DNA of 64,000 nt from Symsagittifera roscoffensis. Lineage: Eukaryota; Xenacoelomorpha; Acoela; Convolutidae. The stretch spans positions 1-64,000 of the forward strand of contig NW_026971169.1 of assembly GCF_963678635.1 (NCBI RefSeq), given 5' to 3'. The notes below the pieces were generated by a model. That model was not told the origin of the DNA, made no database searches, and was given only the letters and a program-made list of their open reading frames with translations. Shown here in pieces: positions 24,669 to 35,183 of the stretch. Numbering within the stretch: the stretch's first letter is position 1; every line of letters starts with the position of its first letter. The translations under genes were made by a program, and so were the position numbers.

Positions 24669-25551
24669 TGTAACATTCGCCCAAAAACTACACAGCGACG
24701 GAGCGTAGAAAAAGTACCTATTAACGACTGGCAGGCGTCAGTTACCTTAATCCTACTCGCTTTTCACCGTCTCGACCTTGCCAGTTGATTTTCTGGTCTG
24801 TCTAGGGCAAAGTAAAAAGTTACCATTTTTAGGCCATCAGTCAAACGACTTTTGATCAGCTTTCCTTTACATGCGAACACAACCACATAGCTGAGTCTCG
24901 GATCCTCAGACTACGTGATTGTCATTAAAAACACGGCTCGAACAACCTATTTTAACATGTTTTTGTGTGACAGTTCTATATTAAATCCATTGGAGATGGA
25001 TTGACCCTTTCCTCTTTCTAGCTACTCATATTCTAAAATATCAAGTTACACCGGTGTTAATTTAAAGTTTCACGACATCCAAGTAGCTATAAAGTTAGTT
25101 CTATACAGTCCCTTCACATAAACAGTATCTGGGGGACCAATCCTCCGCTCCCGTAATATTCCTGCGATAACGCTCTTGTCTCTTCTAATTTGCGTCCCGT
25201 GAGGGTTCCGTGGTATATTTTTTCCCCCACTGAAGCCTCCTTCTCCACCAATATTCACTGCTAAGGTCCTTATCGTGTGTTGTTGCCACGATAATAGGCT
25301 TCGTATTTCTCGTCTCTTGTACGACTGTTTTTCACAATATCTGTCGTTGTTCTTATTTTCGTCACTTTTTGGCTCAAAATGGCCGTTTTTGGTATTTCTG
25401 AGAAATATCAACTTGAAAATCGAAATTTTAAAAATAAATATTCCAGAATATTCTGACCCTCCTTTCAAGCACTTTTTTGCTGTTAAGGCCTTTTCTCTCT
25501 GATTCGTGCTTCGTCGGAAGGTTGCGCTGTGCCATCTGGCAGAATGTCACA
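24669..25551 (-). mobile_element. Element 1: 3' LTR (LTR B)
   Basis: 883 bp, from TGTAACATTCGCCC to GCAGAATGTCACA. It pairs with LTR C, with about 15 differences counted by eye. On the minus strand it carries a 132-codon open frame (25070-25468) that is also open in LTR C. That could be a chance frame kept open by recent common origin. Confidence 0.9.
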
Positions 25552-25564
25552 TACTCCCCGGACA
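25552..25564 (-). promoter_or_regulatory. Candidate polypurine tract beside the 3' LTR
   Basis: On the coding strand the bases just before the 3' LTR read GTCCGGGGAGTA, a short purine-rich run where plus-strand priming is expected. The same GTCCGGGGAG core recurs inside the element (see 35792 and 38255-38430). The purine run is short for a classical tract. Confidence 0.4.
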
Positions 25565-25942
25565 GTCTCCATCAATGTCCCTATTGATCGCATAACACCG
25601 GGTTATCGTCAAGTAGTTATCCAGTTTTCTGTAATCAATCTTACAAATCGCATAAGAAAATGAAATTTATCTACCCCACCTCAACTCACTACGTGTTCAC
25701 AAATGGCATCGTACTACATCTCACTGCCTTTCAACATTTTCACAAAATTTGCACCATGAGGAGTGTCCTAGATAAAATTTCTTTTCTGACTACTTACGTC
25801 GTCTTGCCATAAAACTTCTTTTCGCTCTTTGTGATTAAAAAGTGGGACGTGGCACGGCCACGCACCCGTTAAAATTAACTTAACGTCACTCACCAAGTAT
25901 AATCAGTTATTTATGCGGTCCTTTCAATATTAAAACTAAGGA

Positions 25943-26021
25943 ACTATGTGGCTAGGAAAGTTATTGAGTTACCCACCCTTCTCGAGCGAGTTTACTCAAG
26001 ATTACCATGTCGCCACACAGT
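25943..26021 (-). ncRNA. Conserved 3' UTR hairpin, element 1 copy
   Basis: ACTATGTGGC (25943-25952) can pair with GCCACACAGT (26012-26021), with one mismatch at the same position as in element 2. The final pair is C-G here and T-A in element 2, a compensatory change. The loop is about 60 bases and not conserved. Confidence 0.5.
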
Positions 26022-26293
26022 GAAATTGTGTCTTACACAGGTTAAAAACTTCAATCGTGTTTAAATAGGTAATTATACTCACCTATGTTCTATATATACA
26101 TACATAAATAGTCATAACTAAAATTTCTTTTTCAACAATTCAACAATTGCAACAATTTTCAAAGTTTGGTTTGACCAAACTAAATCAAAACAAAAAAAGT
26201 TTCACAAGTTCAATAATCAAAACTTGGTTGATTGGTTTAAGTTTTAGCACACAAAGACAATCAAGTTTTTTCTCCTTCTCTCCTCTTCTTTGT

Positions 26294-29200
26294 TCATCTC
26301 CATTCCATCACTTCTCCATCTTGATCTTCAGCTTCGCTGTCTTCCAATACTTTCTCCAGCATGTCCATGGAGTTGCGGGCCGTGCACCAACTCTCCTGTT
26401 CCAACAGCCTCGGTTTGCAGCAAGTCAACATTAACCTTTTGCTCCCGGTTTCTGCAAAAGCTGTTGTGAAGACATAGGCTCACGTTTCGTTCTAGGTCAG
26501 CTCTTAAGACCTCTTTCTTCTCATCTTCAGTTACACAAGGCGCTCCAGCTACCCGCTTCACCGCTGTGGTGACCGCATTCCTGTGCGTCAAGAATGCTCT
26601 CATATAGGCTCCTGGTCCTATATCTAGCTGGAAAGATTGATAGGCTTCCGTGTTCCTCGACATGTGACGCTTCGCGCGTTCATACATCCATGATGTCATC
26701 ACTGCACGGAACCAAGGCATCAATCTTTGCCTTGACCATATTCTTTCAATGGCTTTAGGTATCCTCAGAACCTTGCAGGTGGTTCTGAAAAGATCCAATT
26801 CACGACTCATGTTCACGTTGCTCAGCTGCTCAGGAGTCGGCACGGCCGTCTCCTGCTCACTTGTGTCCGCGTTAGCCTCCAGCCATCTCACTGCCAGCAT
26901 GGCACTAACCACCACGATTGACACCTGTTGATTCTGATCAGGCAACCCCGTAGAGTATAACTCCACCACGTCCCATACTAGCATCAGATTCCCGCGTTTG
27001 GGGTACCACAACGTCTGCGCCAAGCAGTGGCAATGATACTCCCCATGGGTTCTCATTATGTTCCTTCGGGTCCGATACCCTGAGGCTCCCAGCAACGGTT
27101 CCACCTCCATCAGAATTCTGTGTAAGTCGTCTTTTTCTTCTATGGTGGGGAATTCAGTGGGTAATGCTCCACTCGCTTTCTGTTTCTGGAACTCACTCAC
27201 ATTGCCTTCGTTTAATCTCAGAAACTCTTCACCCACTACGTCTTGCAACTCGCCTTCAGATCTCTTCGGGACTGCCGGAAAGATCTTTGCCAACAAATCA
27301 TGTGACCTCTCCGATATTCTGGCCAACCTCACGCACTTTGGCACAGAGAAAAGTTGATCAATCAACACCTGCTGTGTCCTCGCATCCATCACCACCATGT
27401 GTGTAGGATATCTACTACTGCAATATGGTGCGGAGCTTGAACCCACCGGATATTTTGAACCAGTCGGTTTATGATAGGCCTCACTATCTTTCAGATTCAT
27501 CTCGTTCTCCAGAGCTTCTCTCCAGCCTCCGATCTTCTGCTCTGTCTGCAATGCTCCAGGGAATACTTCCACGCTGAGGGACGTCACTAGCTCATGGGCA
27601 CGCTCCAGGCGCTCAAGCGATTCTATCGAACTCATCATGCTACAAAATCCTAAGGCTGTGATCAAATTTACATCCGTCACCCCATGACAGTCCGCGACCA
27701 ACTCCATACCACTCTTATCCGACATGCTCAACCTTCCGTACAATCGAGCCAGTTGCCGATGCTGCTCGCTCAGCGTAACCAGGCAGTGTCCCAGGTTACA
27801 AACATGTCCTTCCATCCCACTATGTTGAGCCAAGCATGTGCCTTGCTTCAACCAATTGCTCGATGGACCTTCCTCGGACAGCTCCGTGGATGGGTTGCTC
27901 TTCCGCTTCGTCAACCTCATGGCCAGCAGATGATGTATCATGGCCAGATCATGCAAACTCGCGTCATCATCTAGGTCTAACGTGATATCCGCCGTCATGT
28001 CCCAGATTAAACCGGCGTTAGGATGAGGACACCAAGAAGGCTTCATGAGTTCCCACATCGTTACTTGACTGGTTTTCAAGGGACCGTCCCAAGAACCACA
28101 ATCAAAACTCACTTGCCCCTTTAGCTCGGGAACCGAGGGTTCGACCACTCGTTCTTCCAAGATAATTCCCAGCTTGGGTTGTTCCACCATCAGCATTCCA
28201 GTTTCTTTAATACGTTCAACCCAGAAATTGAGTACTATGACTTGCTCATAGTCGAAGTACGCTTCCCTGGCTTCTTCATTCACGAAGGGATTATACGCCA
28301 TCCCCGGTATGCCAGACACATATTGGAACGACTTCAGTTTCCCTAGTGTTGCAAACTCTTTTTGTCCTTTGACTGCTTCAATCAACTCCCGGCTCACTTT
28401 CAATTCTTTGTTGGAATATCTTCTCACCTCTTCCAACTTGCGATAGCTCTCCATGTCATTCGACTCCTTGCTTGGCACAGTCAACGGCATGTCCTGATAT
28501 AGTTCCAGGAGTGCCCTAAGGAAGTTCCTTTCGCAATCAACTCCCTTTTGCCGAGTGATCTTTATACCTTCTCCCAAAACAGGAGTGGGGATACGATCCA
28601 CCACGAACCTGACAAAGCAAAGGGCATCCTTACGCTTAGCCCATGCTATCGCAGAATCGTCTTTTGAAATCAACGCTCGCAGAGCTTCCATCAACTCCAG
28701 CTCCTGTTCCCGTGATTTCGAATCATTACTGGCTTCATACTCCGCCCTCTTGATGCCCATCAAGCACCAAGCCAACCGTACTTGCAGATCAGTTCTCACG
28801 CAAGGATGAGCCAAGTATGCCGCCACCGTAGCAGGTGCATGAACCGCCTCGTCAAATTATCTCTGGAGGGCCGCCCTCCAGGAGATTTCTAGTTGTTTTT
28901 CCAATCCAATTTCGTTCGCTTCAGAGGACATTACCGTGCCGTATTCTTTTCGATTTAAGTTTGAATTCTCCGTGAGCTCTTTCAGATATTCCTGCATGGC
29001 TCGCTTCTCGCTCCAAGCCATCAGGTGCCCTCTCGCGGAGTTTCTCGCTTTCAACATCTCCACGTACCCTCCTGCTGGATCTCCCATGTGGACTGATTCC
29101 GGCACAGTGACTCGACTGTACTCGACCACGTCGAGTTGTCCTTCCAGCTTCAACTTGGCTATGTTGTCCGCGAGGGCCTGTAATCTTCAAGTCCTCCAGA

Positions 29201-31870
29201 TCCACATTGACTGATGATCTCCATCTCTAATTTAGTGTCTGCCAGGGTTCGTGCTGTTTTCTTTGATCTTACGGCAGTCGTGGTCAGACCTGCCAAGAGC
29301 ATAGGGGGTATCAGATTCTCTTTTTCTCCCCCTGTCAGCGTTGCACTATCTCCTTGCCCGCTCTCGCCTGAACAACCTGCGCTCGTTAAAGAGGTCACCC
29401 CTGCGCTGGCTCTCGACTTCACCACTCTTGGGTTCATGGCTCGACTTCCTGTTTTCCCTTTTAGTCGCTTCAGCCCCTTCCTGGCTCGTCTGACAGGTAA
29501 TTTCTTTGCAACCTTTGTAGGGGACATGAAAGAAGATGGCGTCATTAGCAATAGACTCCCATCGACTTCCCCATCGTCGTCTTCACTAAACCGGTATTCT
29601 AGCAAGTCTCTCTCTAACGCTCCCAGATCTGTCTCACCCGGTTTTCCCGTCTTTCCCTCGGTGTCGTTATCGTCATCGTCCTGATCCATCAATTCATCAT
29701 CACCTGCATCAGGTTTCGGCCTGGGTCCTGAAGGTCCTTGTCGTGAGTCTATGCCCGAGTCCTGCCGAGCCGGTACGGTCATGTCTCCTGCATGATAAAA
29801 CAACTCATCATTCACCAGGAATTCTACGGACTCCTCTCCATGTGGTGCCAGGTCCTCTATTGTTATATATGAGCCTCCCCTGCTGTCCTTTGCCACTTCC
29901 ATCATCACTACTTTCACTTCTCCTGACCACTTCACTCTTGATAAGTCATCCGTGGGAGAATACACTTCGTTCCACATTTCGGCCGAGACCTCTGGTCTCC
30001 GGGAAGGTAGTGCCTTGATCTTTTTCCTACTCCAAGCATCAGGAAATGAGAAGTCGAATGTGTGCGCGGCTGCCACATTCCAGCCGATGAAGCGCGGCTC
30101 CATCCCTTCACTCCACTTCAACATTATCTTCTCTGCATCACGAGCTGCTCCGATGCGAGGGGGAATGATGGGAGATGTGACTCCCAACAACATCCTCCTT
30201 ATCGGTGGATATCGAGGGCATTGGTCCGGCAGCGGCCTGGACCCAGAAAGCCACGCTTGCTGGTTCTCCTTAGCGTGTGCATAGGCCTCTGGTAAGAGTG
30301 GCACTCCCATAGCCGCTCCCGTATCCTTCACTACTGGTCTCAAGTTCCAAAGCTTCGGGTTGAACTGGATGTGAGAAAGTTCTTCACGGCCCATTCGGCA
30401 CTTGAAGTGTTTGTTGAAATCCATCAACATCCAACCTGGCTCCGCTATACTTCCGAACAGCCTATCGTCACTGGCCAGCCCTCTCAACTCCCTCTGTTCT
30501 ACCCAGTTCAGCACGGAACAATCCACGACTGAGACCAGGTTGACGTATAACACTGAATTCCTCTATGCCTTGACTTGCACGTCCGGTAACACGAAAGACA
30601 TCACCGGTCCATACACCACCGTGACGAATTCCCGCAGTCCGTGAATCAGAGCCAACGGATCGATCCGCATCATGACTGCCAAATTTGTCAGCAAGGGCAT
30701 GCCACAAAATTGCTTGCACTCACTCGCATCCGTCGCCACCTTATCTTCTCCCGTGACGCTTCTGTTTTGTTGTAAGAGATATTGGAGCAGGAGAGTCCTC
30801 CAGTCTTTCATCTTCTTGAGCGAGGCGGTTTCCAACTGTGCATTGAACTCACGACTGGGTCCCTGTAGTTGTTCAGGGTAACGTAACAGCACAAGCAAAT
30901 CACCCAGTCAACCGTAGGTCATGGCAATCAGAGTCAGGAGTCCATCCAATCTCAAATCTGCTAACGCTTGGGTGAAGAGATTCGCCGGCCCCTTCACGAA
31001 ATTTTCGTGACCAAATGTCACGTATAAGGCTAATACCAGGCCAATCGATAACTTCCTGATGTCTCTGACAAAACTCGCGATCAAGTTCCGGGATGCCCTA
31101 GGATAGCACGTCGACAGGAAGGATGGCGTCCATCCCACACCCATTCCACCCAAGATAGCATCCGATCGTTCGTACTGTGCCCTCGTGGCTAGCACGTCAG
31201 CTTGGAACTTGTCCAGTGACATCGTGTTTACGTCCTGCATCAGCTTCAACATCATGCCCCCAGCTAACTCCCGGGAATCAAACAAGTTTTTCAGATACAC
31301 GTGTATCTCTTTTATCACTGCCGGCGCATGCTCGAACGCGTCCTCACCCAAGGTGCACAGCCTTGGTTACAAGTACAACCATATGTTGTTGTGCGGCTTC
31401 GTGCGCAAAGCCATTGCCATGAGATCTTCCTCCGCTGATGTCATGTTCTTCCTGACTGTCCTGCCCTGCTCATTCTCGGCATGATCCATCTGTCTGAACC
31501 AGAGATCATCAGCCACCTGTTGTACTAACAGATGATCGTCATCCACCCCTGGTCTTAGCTTCAGCAATCTGGCAAAGTTGGACAGCTCCAACCCCAGAAC
31601 TTCATCTAGCACCAACCGAGTTGTGCTACAATCTCTGAGCCCCTGTATGGCATTCGAAATGTCAGCCCAAACGGCGGGAAGCTCAGATCGGGACGGGTAG
31701 TAATTGTCCGGGTCTACTACTCTGTTCGGGGCAGGAATTATCACATTGAACCTCCCCTCTGCTATCGTTATGACCATTGTGTATACAAATTGAAGGGGCT
31801 CTGGCAATGCAGCGTACCCTGGTGACAACACAAAGACCACCTTCACCACATTTTGGGTGAAACGTTGTTT
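26294..31870 (-). pseudogene. Element 1: second polyprotein, C-terminal ~1,800 residues (unknown)
   Basis: One original frame, now cut by stops at 31367, 30908, 30563 and 28857 and by frameshifts near 29160 and 26400. The longest intact piece is 832 codons (26328-28826). Alignable blocks with element 2 include LPAVW.DISNA, LDEVL.LELSNF, LALIRG/LIHG..EFVTV.YGP, MELMKPSWCP.PNA-like, HCHCLAQTLWYP and LERNVSLCLHNSFCRNRE. There is an acidic patch (ELMDQDDDDNDTEG) and a basic patch (KKLPVRRARKGLKRLKG) in the middle, and the restored C terminus near 26294 is acidic. I see no signal peptide, no clear membrane segment and no enzyme motif. Element 2 shows that this frame once continued directly from the SGNH protein. 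A structural or particle protein is possible but unproven. Confidence 0.7.
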
Positions 31871-34765
31871 TGCTGCTGTTCTACCTCAGCCATCGCCGAG
31901 AGCAGTGTCATTATCGCCTCCCCTATGACCTCGTTGCTCGGGATCGACCCATCTGTCAGACGTGACAATAAGCCCCTGCTTTGCAGATGATCATTCGAGC
32001 CTGCAACCACTATCACCTGCGGCTCCATACTGACCACCCTTCGTACACTTATCATTATGCCGATTGCCTGTCCCCAGTCCAATTTAGGTGCCGTCAAGAA
32101 AATCACGTCGGGCCAAAAGAGAGAACGGGGCGTATAAAGATAATCGGAACTGGCTACGATCAGATACTTTGCAGCTTTCATCTCTAAGGGATCGTAAGCT
32201 GCAAACAGGCCGTCGCCTATTGGGGCCTTCAGTTTCCCATATCTCTGATCATCTCCATCTACCGTGGTCGTTCGGGGATAGTCCCTTGAATACTCGCCAG
32301 GCGTCTGACCAGGTGGTTTAGCGAACTGCCTGTACATCTTATGATGCTTGTTATTGGGCTTGTTCTCTGTCTGAAACTTGCCCCTTCGAGCAGGTGGCGT
32401 CAATTCCCGGGCTCTCTGTCGGACGTCCGTAAGGGATCGCGTGTTCAAAGGTCCAAAGGTATTGTCCTGAGGCAACCCGTTCAAGTCTGCATGTCGGAGC
32501 GTAGTCGTAGAGCTGAACTGCTCCTGCTCTGCTAGCAGCCAATCCACGCCTGATATCCGATATAATCGCGACACCGTGGGACTTTCTCCGCCAATCATTC
32601 TCATCGCGTCCTCCCGACACGTCAAGGTATTCATGTTCAACTTCGTGGACATGTCCGTCTTATACTGTCCCCAATGACTCGGGTCTGATCGGTTCCAAAG
32701 CAGCAGGCTGCCTGGTTCAACTCCCTCCGCAGGCACGGCGCTCGTAGACGGTCCTGCTGCTGGAGCAGGGTTTGCCGTGGCGGGCGTATCGTTCCTCCTA
32801 GACACGGTCTGGGAGTTACTTCTGTTCTGAACCACTGATCTGCCGAGTCGGCTTTCAAGCGGTTTTGTTCTGGGAGGAGGAGCAGTCCCCAGCCTCTCTC
32901 TCACGTTTGAGCTCGGAGCGGTGGGTGCGGCTGCAGCCGTCTCCATTGCCAAGGGCCCTAGGCGGTTGACGAGGGATTCGGGCACACTTGCCCTTATTCT
33001 ACTTCCTCCGGTCGTTGAGCTGGTCCGAGCCAGAGAACTGGTCGCCCTCGACTCCTGCTCCATTTCCCTCAATTGCGTCTGAAATACATCATCCATCCAG
33101 TGTCTCCCTCGTTGGGTGTTGAAATGTATCCCATCTTTGGTAAGCGCAATGTGATCAATCAAGCGCAGCGTGTTTTCGAGATCCAGAAGTCGCAACTCGC
33201 CAGGGTTGCTTCTCACCAGATTACGGATCATTTCGTTCCACCGTGTCACGTTGCCGTTCATGAAATCTGCCACTGTGGTGCCCATCAGCGGGTTTTGTGG
33301 TATCGTGCACAGCACCACAAACCTGGGCCTATACTTCTCCTTCAGCTCATTCAGGAGGCAGACCAATAGAGGCTCCCACTTGCTCTCCGGAGTCACTGGG
33401 GCTCTCGAGACGTCGTTGGTTCCCAGCATTATCACCAGCGTATCCAGGTGATTCTCGCTTTGGAACTCCATCATCTTGATGACCTGAGCCACTGAAGCTC
33501 CTCCAAAGGACAAAGTGGTTGTCTGACCATAGACGAAGATCTCATTCAGATCCCTCACCAAACTGCCTCCTATGATCAGGTGGCGACTCCCTGGGGGAAT
33601 CACCTGGTCGCTCGTAGCGGGGTTCCAGCTCATGTCATTCAGGCAGGCTCGAGGATGCTCCGTAGCTACTTGCGTGAACTGGTGCCGTGTCATCAGATTC
33701 TTCCTGATATCCACCACGCGGGATTTTTGATTGGTTCTGCCATGCGCAGTCCCCGAGGGCACTATCGTGTGGGGTGCTCGCTCCGAGCTATTAGATGACT
33801 GATCACGACGCTGGGAAGGAACGATCCTACCCAATGTCCTTCCAGTGGTTCGGTTGATCTCCTCCATTGTCGCTCTGGCCACTTGGTTGAACGATTCTTG
33901 GAACTGAGGGGCGAGATAAGTGTCAGAAGGGTCTGGTATCATGAACCAGTCGTGTCTGCTGAGGAGCCTCGGGCTCTCTCGATGCACGCAAATCCAGAAC
34001 CTCGGTCCCTCTCGATACACACAGCTCCTGAGCTGTTGTCCCGGGGCGCGTGTCGTTGGATCCCTCCGAGGATCTCATGCTCGCCAGAACTTCCGGTGAC
34101 ACTTGGCTCACCTTCGCCATATACAGCTCCTTCAGGTGCTTTATTTCATCCTCCTTATAAGCCACCTGTAGATCTTCGTATTTCTTCTTCCATTCGTCTC
34201 TCTCTCTCTCGAGCTATTGCCCTATACTCCTGGAGTTTGGCACACAGCTCGCTTTGATCTTTCTCCTTCTTCTCCAGCGTCTCGATCGTCTCCGACGTCT
34301 GGATCTCTATTTCACTCACCCTCACTTTCTTCGAAGGAGGAGCAGCTGTAGGAGAGTCGACCGAATGTGACGGGCCTGGCCCATCACGTTGTCTCTTCGC
34401 TCCGATGAGTGGCTGCGCCGGTTGGATGGTAAGGGCATCTCACCTAGCCGGTGGTCCCTCTGCTCACCTAGTCCTGGCTCACGAGCCAGGTCGTGGCCAG
34501 ACATTTCTCCACGCCTCCATCTCATCAGTCGATTTCGACCTTTCTCGGCGGTCCCGGACTCACCGAAGGCCAACATCAACACGACTTCCGTAGGGCGATT
34601 CCCTCGACCCTCTCATCCTAGTGCATTAAGGAGCGCGACCACAAACATCGCCAACCCCGGGTCTTCTCGTGTGAAATCACAATCGATCAGTCGCTGAGAG
34701 ATCTCGTCTAGAGTCGCTCCTAGACTCGCTGAGAGGAATTCCATGAGTTCGTTCGTGTCACCCAT
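31843..34765 (-). pseudogene. Element 1: second polyprotein, coiled coil plus SGNH hydrolase
   Basis: Starts at the ATG at 34765 (MGDTNELMEFLSASLG), matching the start of the element 2 copy. Early parts are broken: TGA at 34613, a stop at 34322, and frame changes near 34400, 34200 and 34000. An intact 725-codon frame follows (31843-34020). In it, SGNH blocks are clear: GGSL at residues 151-154 (nucleophile Ser153; the usual GDS is GGS here), FGGAS at 172-176, GTND at 200-203 and DGIHF at 296-300. A second SGNH-like stretch follows near residues 605-690, with SSDYLYTP and VAGSNDHL. The predicted role is hydrolysis of esters, but the substrate is unknown. The frame ends at 31843, one base out of phase with the next segment. 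Confidence 0.8.
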
Positions 34766-35183
34766 TTCTTCTCGTTTTGATTCGTCTGATTCAGTTTATT
34801 CAGTAAACAATTTCCGATCAATCAAGATCTAAAAAACAAGTCGCGACTTAAAACCATCATTTTTGGATACAACATCATTCCGTTCTTTAAAACTCTCCAT
34901 TGAAATTCTTTTTTCAATTCTGATTTAAAAATTTAGCACCAAGGTGGATCGTCCACCTTTACTTTTGTCAGAGTAGCCTGAATGAGCGCTGACACCTTGA
35001 CACAAAACATAAAAATATATCACAACAGTAACATAACAAATAAACACATAAACATCACACACCTATACTATCACATAAAAACATAATCCTTAATACTGTA
35101 CCTAACACCTAACCTAATCTAAAACCTGACTCTAATTCTTATCGAATAACTTAATAAAAACCACTTATCGCTGAGCGCAATTC
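34766..35183 (-). other. Gap between gag-pol and the second polyprotein, element 1
   Basis: 418 bases without coding sequence. The equivalent gap in element 2 is 53629-53978. Both share GATCAATCA.GATCTA upstream of the second start codon. I see no convincing splice acceptor, because the coding strand here is A-rich. How the second polyprotein is expressed is unresolved. Confidence 0.55.

Larger units (their letters stand above)
25552..26293 (-). other. Element 1: 3' UTR
   Basis: Between the second polyprotein stop and the 3' LTR. It begins, next to the LTR, with ACTCCCCGGACAGTCTCCATC. It shares the hairpin at 25943-26021 with element 2. No ORF of note. Confidence 0.65.

Noticed and set aside
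29214..29684. 156-codon plus-strand ORF
   Set aside because: It is the reverse complement of the conserved second polyprotein. Homology between the two elements follows the minus-strand frame.
31840..31880. Programmed -1 frameshift between the SGNH frame and the downstream frame of element 1
   Set aside because: The bases at the overlap do not form a slippery heptamer in the right phase. In element 2 the two parts read in one frame once element 1 is removed, so a simple indel is the better explanation.
26294..34765. Second polyprotein as a retroviral envelope
   Set aside because: No signal peptide, furin-like site, fusion peptide or membrane anchor is visible. The SGNH domain argues against it.
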